This document shows, in pieces, positions 49,064-59,013 of a stretch of DNA of 64,000 bases; within the stretch, counting starts at the first letter, position 1; every line of letters begins with the position of its first letter. The stretch is from Scleromatobacter sp039920745 (GTDB taxonomy: Bacteria > Pseudomonadota > Gammaproteobacteria > Burkholderiales > Burkholderiaceae_C): NCBI GenBank assembly GCA_039920745.1, contig JBDSDD010000092.1, positions 1-64,000 on the forward strand, read 5' to 3'. The position numbers and the translations under genes were made by a program. Below the pieces are notes generated by a model. That model was not told the DNA's origin. It saw only the letters and a program-made list of their open reading frames with translations, and ran no database searches.

Positions 49064-52000
49064 TTCCCTGTGGCCGCGGTGGCGGCGTGGGACGCCAGAG
49101 GGTGGCCCAGGCCGCCCGCATCCGCGTCGGAGGTGTGGCGGCTGAGCATCTTTTCGTCGGGCCCGCGCTGGCGCATCTTGTCGAGCAGCAGGTACACCAC
49201 GGGCGTGGTCAGCAACGTGAGCAACTGGCTCGCGATCAGGCCGCCGATGATCGCGATGCCCAGCGGCTGACGCAGCTCGGAGCCTTCGCCGAAGCCGATG
49301 GCCAGCGGCAGCGCGCCGAGCGCGGCGGCCAGCGTGGTCATCAGGATCGGGCGGAAGCGCAGCATGCAGGCCTCGCGCACGGCGTCATGCGCGCTCAGGC
49401 CGCGCGAGCGCTCGGCCTCGAGCGCGAAGTCGATGATCAGGATTGCGTTCTTCTTGACGATGCCGATCAGCAGGAACACGCCGATCAGGGCGATCAGCGA
49501 GAACTCCATGCCGAAGATCATCAACGCGAGCACCGCGCCGACACCGGCCGACGGCAGCGTCGACAGCACCGTCACCGGATGCACCAGGCTCTCGTACAGC
49601 ACGCCCAGCACGATGTAGATCACGACGATCGCGGCCAGGATCAGCAGCGGCTGCTGATTGCTGTTCGCGGCGGCCGCGGCCGCCGTGCCCTGCGTGCTGC
49701 CACGCACGTTGATCGGCATGTGGATGGTGTCGACCGCATGGTCGATCGCCGTCTTGGCATCGGACAGCGAGTAGCCCGCGGCCAGGTTGTACGACACCGT
49801 CGTCGCGAGCTCGCCGTCCTGGTGGTTGACGCTGGCGCGCGCGGCTTGCTCGCTGAACGAGGCGATCGTCGACAGCGGGATCATCGTGTGCGCCGTCGTG
49901 TTCACGGTCGAACCGGTGGACGCGTCCTTGGAGCCCGGGTTGGCGCTGACTGCCGTCGTCGTCGAGGCGTGCGCCGTGCTGGCCGCGTTGGCCGTGGGCG
50001 GCGCGGCGTTGGCACCGTTGCCCGGCACGCGCACGTCCTTGAGCGACACCGGGCTCTGCGCGAACTGCGGCATCGCCTCCATCACCACGTGGTACTGGTT
50101 CAGTGCGTCGTAGATCGTGGCCACCTGGCGCTGGCCGAACGCGTCGTACAGCGCGTTGTCGACGTCCTTGTTGGACATGCCTTGACGTGCAGTGGCGTCG
50201 CGGTCGATCGTGACGTAGCTCTCGATGCCGTTCTGCGCCTGGTCGGTGTCGATGTCGGTGAGCGCGTCCTCGTTCTTCATCGCCTCCGCGAGCTTCGTCG
50301 CCCACGTCGAGAGGTCGGCCTGGTTGTCGCTCTTGAGCGTGTACTGGTACGTGGAGTTGCTGGAGCGCCCGCCCATGCGCAGGTCCTGCACCGGGTTCAG
50401 GAACAGGCTGATGCCGGTCACCTTGGCGAGCTGCGGGCGCAGGCGCGCGATCACGGCCTGGCCGCCGTCCTTGCGCTGGCTCTTGGGCCGCAGGTTGACG
50501 AACATGAAGCCGCCGCCGGCGCGCGACCCGCCGGTGAAGCCCACCACGGTGGCGACGGCCGGATCGGCGCGGATGATGTCGACGAGCTGGCGCAGCTTGC
50601 CCTGCATCTGGTCGAACGAGATGCTCTGGTCGGCGCGCATGCCGCCGTTCATCTGGCCGGAGTCCTGCTGCGGGAAGAAGCCCTTGGGCACGGCGATGAA
50701 CAGCCACACGTTCATCGCGACCACCGCGCCCAGCACCAGCATCACGGTCAGCTTGGAGGACAGCGCCCAGTCGAGCGAGCGTTCGTACACGTGCAACGTG
50801 CCTTCGAAGGCGCGCTCGGTCACGCGCGTGAAGCGGCTGGCGCGCTGGTGCCTCTTCTTGACCCGATCCTTGTTGCGGTCGAGGAGCCAGGCGCACATCA
50901 TCGGCGTGGTGGTGAGCGAGACCACCAGCGAGATCATCACCGACGCCGACAGCGTGACCGCGAACTCGCGGAACAGGCGCCCGGGCTGGCCACCCATGAA
51001 CAGCAGCGGGATGAACACCGCGATCAGCGACAGGCTGATCGACAGCACCGTGAAGCCGACCTCCTTGGCGCCGAGCAGCGCGGCTTGCAGGCGATCCATG
51101 CCCTGCTCGATGTGGCGGCTGGTGTTCTCCAGCACCACGATCGCGTCGTCGACGACGAAGCCGGTGGCCACGGTCAGCGCCATCAGGCTGAGGTTGTCGA
51201 GGCTGAAGTCGAGCAGGTACATCACGCCGAACGTGCCCAGCAGCGACACGACCGTGGCGATGCCCGGCACCAGCGTGGCGCGCAGGCTGTGCAGGAACAC
51301 GCCGACGACGAACACCACCAGCGCCACCGAGATCAGCAGCGTGATCTCCACCTCGTGCAGCGACGCGCGGATCGAGTTGGTGGAGTCGGTGGCCACCTCC
51401 AGCTCGATGTCGCCGGGCAACTGCGCCTTCAGCTCGGGCAACAGGGCGCGCACGCCGTCGACGGTCTTGATGATGTTGGCGCCGGGCTGGCGCGTGACGA
51501 TGACGATCACCGCGGGGCTGCCGTTGAACAGGCCCAGGGTGCGAACGTCCTCGGGGCCGTCGGTGACGTTGGCGATGTCGGACAGCTTGACGGCGGCGCC
51601 GTTGCGCCACGCCACGGTCAGCGACTTGTATTCGGCCGCGCTGTGCCCCGGCTGCTGCGTGTAGATCTGCAGCCGCTGCTCGTCGTTCTCGATGCTGCCC
51701 TTGGGCCGTGTCGCGTTCGACGCCTGGATGGCTGCGCGCACGTCCTCGGCCGGGATGCCGAGTTGGTTCAGCGTCAGCGTGTTCAGGTCGATGCGCACGG
51801 CCGGCAGCGAGCCTCCGCCGATCTCGACGTCGCCGACGCCCGAGACCTGCGCCACCTTCTGCTGCACGATGTTGGAGACGGCGTCGTAGATCTGTTGCGG
51901 CGTGCGCGTCTTCGACGTCAGCGCCAGGATGATGCAGGGTGCGTCCGACGGGTTCGCCTTGCGGTAGGTCGGGTTGCTCTTGAGCGTGGCGGGCAGGTCG

Positions 52001-52350
52001 ACGCGCGACGCATTGATCGCAGCCTGCACCTCGCGGGCGGCGCCGTCGATGTCGCGGCTCAGGTCGAACTGCATGCTGACGCGCGTCGAGCCGCTGCCGC
52101 TGTTGGACGTGATCTCGTTGATGCCGGCAATCGTCGAGAGGCGGCGCTCGAGCGGCGTGGCCACGCTGTTGGCCATGACGTCCGGGCTGGCGCCGGGAAT
52201 GCTGGCCGAGACCGAGATCGCGGGGTAGTCGACCTGGGGCAACGGCGACACCGGCAGCACGAAGAACGCAGCGATGCCCGCCAGCGCGACGCCGGCGGTG
52301 AGCAGCACCGTCGCGATCGGGCGCTTGACGAAAGGCGACGACAGGTTCAT
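49060..52350 (-). CDS. mdtC: MdtC-like RND multidrug efflux permease
   Basis: This 1096-residue HAE-type RND pump has VKRPIATVLLTAGVALAGIAAFFVLPVSPLPQVDYP at the start, GFVVDDAIVVLEN in TM4 and LIGIVKKNAILIIDFALEAE near the end. It is about 70 residues longer than E. coli MdtC (1025). The excess is mainly an Ala/Thr/Ser/Asn-rich insertion at about 772-819 in the second porter domain, plus a short Ala-rich one near 881-899. It forms the heteromeric MdtB2C pump with the adjacent gene. Both ends overlap neighbours by 4 bases. Confidence 0.9.
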   Translation of the reverse strand: MNLSSPFVKRPIATVLLTAGVALAGIAAFFVLPVSPLPQVDYPAISVSASIPGASPDVMANSVATPLERRLSTIAGINEITSNSGSGSTRVSMQFDLSRDIDGAAREVQAAINASRVDLPATLKSNPTYRKANPSDAPCIILALTSKTRTPQQIYDAVSNIVQQKVAQVSGVGDVEIGGGSLPAVRIDLNTLTLNQLGIPAEDVRAAIQASNATRPKGSIENDEQRLQIYTQQPGHSAAEYKSLTVAWRNGAAVKLSDIANVTDGPEDVRTLGLFNGSPAVIVIVTRQPGANIIKTVDGVRALLPELKAQLPGDIELEVATDSTNSIRASLHEVEITLLISVALVVFVVGVFLHSLRATLVPGIATVVSLLGTFGVMYLLDFSLDNLSLMALTVATGFVVDDAIVVLENTSRHIEQGMDRLQAALLGAKEVGFTVLSISLSLIAVFIPLLFMGGQPGRLFREFAVTLSASVMISLVVSLTTTPMMCAWLLDRNKDRVKKRHQRASRFTRVTERAFEGTLHVYERSLDWALSSKLTVMLVLGAVVAMNVWLFIAVPKGFFPQQDSGQMNGGMRADQSISFDQMQGKLRQLVDIIRADPAVATVVGFTGGSRAGGGFMFVNLRPKSQRKDGGQAVIARLRPQLAKVTGISLFLNPVQDLRMGGRSSNSTYQYTLKSDNQADLSTWATKLAEAMKNEDALTDIDTDQAQNGIESYVTIDRDATARQGMSNKDVDNALYDAFGQRQVATIYDALNQYHVVMEAMPQFAQSPVSLKDVRVPGNGANAAPPTANAASTAHASTTTAVSANPGSKDASTGSTVNTTAHTMIPLSTIASFSEQAARASVNHQDGELATTVSYNLAAGYSLSDAKTAIDHAVDTIHMPINVRGSTQGTAAAAAANSNQQPLLILAAIVVIYIVLGVLYESLVHPVTVLSTLPSAGVGAVLALMIFGMEFSLIALIGVFLLIGIVKKNAILIIDFALEAERSRGLSAHDAVREACMLRFRPILMTTLAAALGALPLAIGFGEGSELRQPLGIAIIGGLIASQLLTLLTTPVVYLLLDKMRQRGPDEKMLSRHTSDADAGGLGHPLASHAATAATGN

Positions 52351-55300
52351 CGAGCGCCGTCCGGTGCCGGTTGGGGCGCGTCGGGATCGAACTCGATGCG
52401 TTGCGGCACCGGCGGGGCGCCGAGCGCGAGTTGCGGCGCCGGCGCGTCGTTCTCGTCATCGGCGCCGCCGAAGCGCGCCCGCAGCGTCTCGCCGAGGCGA
52501 TCGAACCACAGGTAGATCACCGGCGTCGTGAACAGCGTCAGCAACTGGCTCACGAGCAGGCCGCCGAAGATCGACAGCCCCAGCGGATGGCGCAGTTCCT
52601 TGCCTTCGCCCCAGCCGAACATCAGCGGCAGCGCGGCGAACAGCGCGGCGAAGGTCGTCATCAGGATCGGGCGCAGCCGCAGCAGCGCGGCCTGGTGGAT
52701 CGCCTCGCGCGGCTTCTTGCCCTGGGTTCGTTCGGCGTCGATCGCGAAGTCGATCATCATGATCGCGTTCTTCTTGACGATGCCGATCAGCAAGATGATG
52801 CCGATGATGCCGATCACACCCAGGTCCTGCCCGCCGATCAGCAGCGCCAGCAGCGCGCCGACGCCGGCCGACGGCAGCGTCGACAGGATCGTCAGCGGGT
52901 GCACGTAGCTCTCGTAGAGCACGCCCAGCACGATGTAGACGCAGATCACCGCGGCGAGGATCAGCCACAGCTGGTTGGACAGCGACTTCTCGTAGGCGCC
53001 CGCGGCGCCCAGCGGCGTCATCGTCACGGACGAGGGCAGGCCGATGTCCTGGGCCGCCTGGCGGATCGAGTCGACCGCCGTGCCCAGCGACACGCCGTCC
53101 GCCGTATCGAAGCCCACCGTGGTCGCCGGATATTGCGCCACGTGCGTGACCTGCAGCGGCGACTGCACCGTGCGGATCGTCGCGAACGCCGACAACGGCG
53201 CGGACTGCCCGCTGCTGGTCAGCACGCGCAGTTCGCCGATGGATGCCGGCGTGCGCGACTGGTCGGGCCGCGCCTCCAGGATCACGCGGTACTGGTTGGT
53301 CTCGGTGAAGATGGTCGAGACGATGCGCTGGCCGTAGGCGCTGTACAACGCGTCGTCCACCGTCGCGGCGCTGACGCCCAGGCGCGACGCGGTGTCGCGG
53401 TCGAGGTCGACCTCCACGGCCAGGCCGGTGCTGCCCACATCGGTGACGATGTTGCGAACCTGGGTGTCGCTGCGCAGGCGCTCGACGAGCTTGTTGGCCC
53501 ACAGCGCGACGCTGGCGTCGTCGGCGCCTTCCATCGACACGCGGTACATCGTCGGGCCAGTGTCGGAGTCGATGGTCAGGTCCTGCGTGGGCTGCAGGTA
53601 CAACGTGACGCCGGCCACGGACTGCGCGCGCTGGCGCAGCCGGCTCATGATTTCTTCCTGCGAGCCGCTGGCGCCGCGCTTGAGGTCGACCAGCATGCTG
53701 CCAGCGCTGAGCATGGTGTTGTTGGCGCCGTCGACGCCGACGATCGACGCGATGTTGTCGACCGCCGGATCCTCCAGCATCGCGCGCGCCGCCGCCCGCT
53801 GCAGCGCGGACATGCGCGAGAAGCTCACCGTCTGCGCACTCTGCACGCGCACCTGCAGCTGGCCGGTGTCCTGCGTCGGGAACAGGCCCTTGGGGATCAG
53901 CACGTACAGCAGCACGGTCAGCGCGAACGTGGCGACCGCCACCAGCAGCGTCGTCGTCTGGTGGTCAAGCACCCACAGCAAGCCACGGTCGTAGCGCGCG
54001 ACGATCCAGTCGAACATCTGCTGGAACTTGCGGGCGTAGCCGCGCGGCGCCTGCTCGCGCTTGAGCATGCGCCCGGCCATCATCGGCACCAGCGTCAGCG
54101 ACACCAGCGCCGAGATCAGGATCGTGATCGCCAGCGTCACCGCGAACTCGCGGAACAACCGGCCGACGACGTCACCCATGAACAGCAGCGGGATCAGCAC
54201 GGCGATCAGCGAGACGGTCAGCGACACGATCGTGAAGCCGATCTGCGACGCGCCCTTGAGCGCGGCCTGCATCGGCTTGTCGCCTTCCTCCAGGTAGCGC
54301 GAGATGTTCTCGATCATCACGATCGCGTCGTCGACGACGAAACCGGTGGCGATGGTCAGCGACATCAGGCTCAGGTTGTTCAGGCTGTACCCCAGCAGGT
54401 ACATCGCGCCGCAGGTGCCGATCAGCGAGATCGGCACCGACAGGCTCGCGATGACCGTCGCGCGCCAGCTGTGCAGGAACGCGAAGATGACCAGCGTCAC
54501 CAGGATCACGGCCAGCACCAGCTCGAACTCGACGTGCTCCACCGACGCGCGGATGCCGGCGGTGCGGTCGCTGAGGATGCGCACCTCCAGCGAGGCCGGC
54601 AGCGCGGCCTGCAGCGCGGGCAGCTGCTTCTTGATCGCGTCCACCGTCTGGATCACGTTGGCGCCCGGTTGGCGCTGCACGTTGACGATGATGGCGGGTG
54701 TGTCGTCGGCCCAGGCCGCCAGGCGCAGGTTCTCGGCGCTGTCGATCACCTGGGCGATGTCGGCCAGGCGCACCGGGGCGCCGTTCTTGTACGTGACGAT
54801 CAGGTTCTTGTAGTCGTCGACGGAGATCAGCTGGTCATTCGCATTGATCGAGTACGAGCGCGACGCGCCGTCGAAGCTGCCCTTGGCGCCGTTGGCGTTG
54901 GCGCTGGTGATCGCGCTCTTGAGCGCCGACAGGTCGATGCCGTACGAGGCCATCGCGCGGGTGTCGGCCTGGATGCGCTTGGCCGGGCGCTGCCCGCCCG
55001 CGAGCGTGACGAGGCCCACGCCAGCGACCTGGCTGATCTTCTGAGCGAGCCGCGTGTTGACGAGGTTCTGCACCTCGGGCAAGGGCATCGCCCTGGAGCT
55101 GACGGACAGTGTCATCACCGGTGCGTCGGCCGGGTTGACCTTGGCGTAGACCGGCGGCGCGGGCAGGTCGGCCGGCAGCAGCGAGTTGCCGGCGTTGATC
55201 GCGGCCTGCACCTCCTGCTCGGCGACGTCCAGCGACAGGCCGAGGTTGAACTGCAGCGTGACGATGGACACACCCGCGGCGCTGGTGGAGCCCATGCGCG

Positions 55301-55532
55301 CGAGGCCTGACATGTTGCCGAACTGCTTCTCGAGCGGCGCCGTGACGGTGCGGCTCATCACCTCGGGGCTGCCGCCCGGGTACAGCGTCTGCACCTGGAT
55401 GGTGGGGTAGTCGACCTGCGGCAGGGCCGACAGCGGCAGGAAGCGGAAGCCGACGATCCCCGTGAGGACGATCGCGAGCATCAGCAGCGACGTGGCGACT
55501 GGCCGCTGGATGAAGGGTCTGGACGGGCTCAT
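52347..55532 (-). CDS. mdtB: MdtB-like RND multidrug efflux permease
   Basis: This 1061-residue RND pump begins MSPSRPFIQRPVATSLLMLAIVLTG, with SALPQVDYPTIQVQTLYPG, GFVVDDAIVMIENISRYLEEG and LLIGIVKKNAIMMIDFAID. E. coli MdtB is 1040. The ATG at 55532 overlaps the adaptor stop (ATGA). The open frame continues upstream through mdtA, but that part is non-coding in this frame. The C-terminal 50 residues are a Pro/Ala/Asp-rich extension. Confidence 0.92.
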   Translation of the reverse strand: MSPSRPFIQRPVATSLLMLAIVLTGIVGFRFLPLSALPQVDYPTIQVQTLYPGGSPEVMSRTVTAPLEKQFGNMSGLARMGSTSAAGVSIVTLQFNLGLSLDVAEQEVQAAINAGNSLLPADLPAPPVYAKVNPADAPVMTLSVSSRAMPLPEVQNLVNTRLAQKISQVAGVGLVTLAGGQRPAKRIQADTRAMASYGIDLSALKSAITSANANGAKGSFDGASRSYSINANDQLISVDDYKNLIVTYKNGAPVRLADIAQVIDSAENLRLAAWADDTPAIIVNVQRQPGANVIQTVDAIKKQLPALQAALPASLEVRILSDRTAGIRASVEHVEFELVLAVILVTLVIFAFLHSWRATVIASLSVPISLIGTCGAMYLLGYSLNNLSLMSLTIATGFVVDDAIVMIENISRYLEEGDKPMQAALKGASQIGFTIVSLTVSLIAVLIPLLFMGDVVGRLFREFAVTLAITILISALVSLTLVPMMAGRMLKREQAPRGYARKFQQMFDWIVARYDRGLLWVLDHQTTTLLVAVATFALTVLLYVLIPKGLFPTQDTGQLQVRVQSAQTVSFSRMSALQRAAARAMLEDPAVDNIASIVGVDGANNTMLSAGSMLVDLKRGASGSQEEIMSRLRQRAQSVAGVTLYLQPTQDLTIDSDTGPTMYRVSMEGADDASVALWANKLVERLRSDTQVRNIVTDVGSTGLAVEVDLDRDTASRLGVSAATVDDALYSAYGQRIVSTIFTETNQYRVILEARPDQSRTPASIGELRVLTSSGQSAPLSAFATIRTVQSPLQVTHVAQYPATTVGFDTADGVSLGTAVDSIRQAAQDIGLPSSVTMTPLGAAGAYEKSLSNQLWLILAAVICVYIVLGVLYESYVHPLTILSTLPSAGVGALLALLIGGQDLGVIGIIGIILLIGIVKKNAIMMIDFAIDAERTQGKKPREAIHQAALLRLRPILMTTFAALFAALPLMFGWGEGKELRHPLGLSIFGGLLVSQLLTLFTTPVIYLWFDRLGETLRARFGGADDENDAPAPQLALGAPPVPQRIEFDPDAPQPAPDGAR

Positions 55533-56995
55533 CGCGGCGCGGCGTCGTGCGGCCCCGAGGCGCGGCCTTCTGGCGCGCTCGCGCCAGCGTGCTGTAAATG
55601 CGGTCGGCTCGCGCCATCGGCAGGCGCGGTGGGTGTGGCGGTGGCGGGCGCGGCCGGCGCGCCGCCGTCCGCGCTCGCGGCGTCTTGGCGGTGGCGGCCG
55701 CCATGCGCACCGGAGGTGCCGGACGCCGCGCCGCTGGCGCCGCGGTGCGGGCCGGAGGCCGAGTCGCCGGGCAGCGACACCTTGGCGCCGTCCTTGAGGC
55801 GGTCGCCGCCTTCGGTGATAACGCGCTCGCCCACGTCCAGGCCCTGGGTGATCTGCACGCGGTCGGCGGTGGCGATGCCTTGCGTCACAGCGACCTGCGT
55901 GACGCTGCGGTCGGCGTTGAGCACGTAGACGAAGTCGCCGGTCGGGCCATGGCGCAGAGCGGTGACCGGCACGACGTCGGCATCCTTGAGCGTGTCCAGC
56001 AGGATGCGCGCGTTGACGAACTGGCTCGGGAACAGCGCGTTGCTGGCGTTGGTGAAGCGGGCCTTGGCGCGCACGGTGCCGGTCTGGGTGTCGGACTGGT
56101 TGTTCAGCGACAGGAAAACGCCGGTGTCGAGGACGCTGGTGCGGGTGCGGTCCATCGCGGTGACAGCCAGCCTGGCGCCGGCGGCGATGCGCGCCTGCAG
56201 TTGCGGGATGCGGTCCTGCGGGATCGCGAACTCGACGTCGATCGGCGCGAGTTCGGTGATGGTGGTGATGCCGCCCGAGGTGCCCGACGACACGAGGTTG
56301 CCGACGTCCACCGAGCGCAGGCCCACTCGGCCGCCGACGGGCGCGGTGATGCGCGTCCACGCGAGGTTGAGCTTGGCGCTGCCCACGTTGGCCTGGTCGC
56401 CCAGCACGGTGCCTTGCAGCTGCTTGACGGTCGCGGCCTGGGTGTCGACGTCCTGGCGCGCGATGGAGTCCTGCTGCAGCAGCGCCTGGTAGCGTTTGAG
56501 CGTGACGTTGGCGGCGTCCAGCTGCGCCTCGTCGCGCTGCAACTGGCCTTGGGCCTGCATCAGTGCCAGCTCGAACGGACGCGGCTCGATCGTGGCGAGC
56601 AGCTGGCCTGGCTTGACCATCTGGCCTTCCTCGAACGGCACCTTCGTCAGTACGCCCGAGACCTGCGGCGTGACGGTGACGGTGGCCGAGGGCGTGACGG
56701 TGCCGAGGGCGTCGATGTAGATCGGGATGTCCGCGTGGACGACGTTGGCGACGCCCACCGTGGTGGTGTTCTGTGCGCCACGGCGACCGCCGCCGGCGGG
56801 GCCTCCGGGGCCGCCCGGACCCGGCGGGCCGCCAGCCGCCGTGCCGTCGCGACCCGCCACCGGCTTGTGCGTGAGGTACCAGGCCAGCGCGCCCAGGCAG
56901 GCGACCAGCACGATGGCGACGACACTACCCAGCCAGCGGCGCCTGGATTTCGGGGCCACGAGCGGCGTGCCGGCGGACAGTCGTTCTTGTTCCAT
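55529..56995 (-). CDS. mdtA: MdtA-like periplasmic adaptor of RND efflux
   Basis: This 488-residue adaptor has an N-terminal TM helix (about 20-42), a Gly/Pro-rich linker (about 50-75), lipoyl/hairpin domains (about 85-210) with GTVTPSATVTVTPQVSGVLTKVPFEEGQ, and a beta-barrel. The Ala/Gly/His/Pro-rich C-terminal tail is about 85 residues long. The ATG at 56995 is chosen because AAGGA lies 7 bases upstream; the frame is open to 57019. First gene of mdtA-mdtB-mdtC-nodT. Confidence 0.92.
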   Translation of the reverse strand: MEQERLSAGTPLVAPKSRRRWLGSVVAIVLVACLGALAWYLTHKPVAGRDGTAAGGPPGPGGPGGPAGGGRRGAQNTTTVGVANVVHADIPIYIDALGTVTPSATVTVTPQVSGVLTKVPFEEGQMVKPGQLLATIEPRPFELALMQAQGQLQRDEAQLDAANVTLKRYQALLQQDSIARQDVDTQAATVKQLQGTVLGDQANVGSAKLNLAWTRITAPVGGRVGLRSVDVGNLVSSGTSGGITTITELAPIDVEFAIPQDRIPQLQARIAAGARLAVTAMDRTRTSVLDTGVFLSLNNQSDTQTGTVRAKARFTNASNALFPSQFVNARILLDTLKDADVVPVTALRHGPTGDFVYVLNADRSVTQVAVTQGIATADRVQITQGLDVGERVITEGGDRLKDGAKVSLPGDSASGPHRGASGAASGTSGAHGGRHRQDAASADGGAPAAPATATPTAPADGASRPHLQHAGASAPEGRASGPHDAAPR

Positions 56996-57238
56996 CACGA
57001 TCCTTGTGCGCGCCGCCATTCAAGGGGCGCGCGTTCACTTGTTTTTTTGCAGCGGCCTCCGCACAGGCGAAGCAAGCCCCGCGCCTCATCTCGACCGCGC
57101 GACACCATAGCAAACGGCACACCCGCATTTCGCGGGTGGCAGCCGGCTTCGACAAACTTTACCTGTCGAGCAAGCGGGCGGTGATCCGTCCCGGCTGGAG
57201 GCGTTCCGGCTTTGTTGCTGGCGGGCGTCCGGGACGTG

Positions 57239-58852
57239 TCATCGCGACACGAGAAACACCTGCACCGACAAGGGGCCGGCTGGCATGTCCAGGATGCCGT
57301 CGGCACCCACCGGCAGCCCCTCGTTCGGCGCGGCGGAACCGGAGCCCGGATAGAGGCGCTGCAGCCTGGCGTTGGCCGGCAGGCCGGCGAGGGTGGCGGC
57401 GCCCGCGACCTCGCCGTAGTTGATGACGACGACGGTCTGTTCGTGGGCGTCGACCCGCTGGAAACTCATCGTCCTGCCGTCGACGCGCGGCGCCGCGTAG
57501 CGGCCAGTCGCGATCGACGAATGCGTGTTGCGCAGGTGCAGCATGGCCGTGTAGAACGCCAGCGTCGAGTCGGGGTTCGCACGTTCGGCCTCGGCGTTGT
57601 TCGCTGCCAGGTTGGTCGACGGCGTGCTGTACGGCTTGCCGGTGGTGAAGCCGCCGCCCGGCGTCCAGCTCATCGGGCCACGCAGGCGGCCGTCCTGGCT
57701 GGGCGTGTCCACTTCCGACATCCCCAGCTCCTCGCCGTAGTACACATAAGGGGTACCGGGCTGCAGCAGGTAGGCCGCCGCGGCCACACGCACGCGCGCC
57801 GGGTTGCCGTCCATCGCGTTCCACAGCCGCTTGCCAGCGAAATGGTCGTGGTTCGACACCATCGTGCCGAGTGAGTCGGGTGCGGTGAGGAAGTAGTCAG
57901 CGACGTCATGGATCGCCTTCTCGTCGCCGAGCCCGGCCTGCACCAGTGCGTCGCTGTGGCCGAACGCGAATGCCGAACCGCAGGCGCCGGGCGCGGCGAA
58001 GCCGATCGGGTCGGGCGGCGATTCGCACACCATCACGTGCGGGTGGTCGATGTCGAGCTCGCGCCGCAGCTGGCCCAGGAACGGGTAGTTCTCGGGCTGC
58101 AGGCTCCAGCCCTGCGGGCCGTTCTCGAACAGGTGGCCCACCGCATCGACGCGGAAGCCGTCGACGCCGTGGTTCAGCCAGAAGCGAAGGCTGTCCAGGT
58201 GATAGGCGACGACCGCCGGGTTGCGCAGGTTGAAGTCCGGCATGTCCTTGCCGAACTGGGCGAAGTACGCGCCGGTGGGCGTCATCGTCCAGGGGTCCTC
58301 GTCGAAGATGCGCCAGCCGGCGGGCTTGGTGTCCTCCCACACGTACCAGTCGCGCCAGGGGTTCGCTTTGGCCGACGCGGATTGCACGAACAGCGGGTTC
58401 TGGTTCGAACTGTGGTTGATCACGTAATCCAGGATGATGCCGATGCCGTGCGCATGCGCCTGGCGCACCAGCTCGTCGAAGTCGGCCAGCGTGCCGTAGG
58501 CCGGCTCGATGGCGCGGTAGTCGGTGACGGCGTAGCCGTGGTCGTGGTCGCCGCTGGCGGTGATCGGCATCAGCCACAGGCCCTTGATGCCGAGCGCCTG
58601 CAGGTAGTCCAGGCGCTGCGCGAGCCCGCGCAGGTCGCCGATGCCGTTGCCGTCGCTGTCCTGGTAGGCGCGCACGAAGACCTCCATGAACGCGCCGTGC
58701 TCCCAGCCGGCGGGCAACGGCGCGGCCTGCGGCACCTGGCGCACCGCGGCGATGTCCACGCCCGGGTTGGGCGGGGTCGCGCAGGCCGCCAGCAGGGCGC
58801 AGCAGACCGAGGCGAGCGGGGCGCGGAGCGAGTGGCGGAGGAAGGAGATCAT
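57239..58852 (-). CDS. lipid-anchored alpha-amylase/alpha-glucosidase (GH13)
   Basis: This 537-residue protein has a lipoprotein signal (lipobox LAAC near residue 24) and a complete GH13 barrel. It has FVRAYQDSDGNGIGDLRGLAQRLDYL, DYVINHSSNQNPLF, catalytic Asp in GFRVDAVGH, Glu in VMVCESP, Asp in MVSNHDHFAG and YYGEELGMSEVD. The GIGDL motif suggests an oligosaccharide hydrolase of the oligo-1,6-glucosidase/alpha-glucosidase group. The RpiR-like site 6 lies 35-49 bases upstream of its ATG (58852), between it and the pullulanase. Confidence 0.9.
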   Translation of the reverse strand: MISFLRHSLRAPLASVCCALLAACATPPNPGVDIAAVRQVPQAAPLPAGWEHGAFMEVFVRAYQDSDGNGIGDLRGLAQRLDYLQALGIKGLWLMPITASGDHDHGYAVTDYRAIEPAYGTLADFDELVRQAHAHGIGIILDYVINHSSNQNPLFVQSASAKANPWRDWYVWEDTKPAGWRIFDEDPWTMTPTGAYFAQFGKDMPDFNLRNPAVVAYHLDSLRFWLNHGVDGFRVDAVGHLFENGPQGWSLQPENYPFLGQLRRELDIDHPHVMVCESPPDPIGFAAPGACGSAFAFGHSDALVQAGLGDEKAIHDVADYFLTAPDSLGTMVSNHDHFAGKRLWNAMDGNPARVRVAAAAYLLQPGTPYVYYGEELGMSEVDTPSQDGRLRGPMSWTPGGGFTTGKPYSTPSTNLAANNAEAERANPDSTLAFYTAMLHLRNTHSSIATGRYAAPRVDGRTMSFQRVDAHEQTVVVINYGEVAGAATLAGLPANARLQRLYPGSGSAAPNEGLPVGADGILDMPAGPLSVQVFLVSR

Positions 58853-58886
58853 GGTCTCGAGGCTGGTTGTTGCCGTGTTGTCGGCG

Positions 58887-58901
58887 TGTAGTCAAAGTAC
58901 A
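58887..58901. promoter_or_regulatory. HexR/RpiR-like site 6 (TGTAGTCAAAGTACA)
   Basis: An exact TGTA-N7-TACA dyad in the 161-base divergent space between the GH13 lipoprotein gene (minus) and the pullulanase gene (plus). It is placed to control both. Confidence 0.65.
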
Positions 58902-59013
58902 TCATAAAGCCAACAAGATTCACGCTCCGATGAGGGAAACCCATGCGCAAGTTTCGGCGCGAGGTGAAATAGCATGTAGCATTCCTTCCTGAGAAAAAAG
59001 AGGCAACACGCTT

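Noticed and set aside
49087..52515. Open frame of more than 1100 codons on the plus strand across the RND pump genes
   Set aside because: The product is Arg/His/Gln-rich without any motif and is antisense to a complete MdtC-like pump; a typical shadow frame.
52371..55310. Long plus-strand open frame opposite the MdtB-like gene
   Set aside because: Same reasoning: low-complexity basic product, antisense to a conserved pump.
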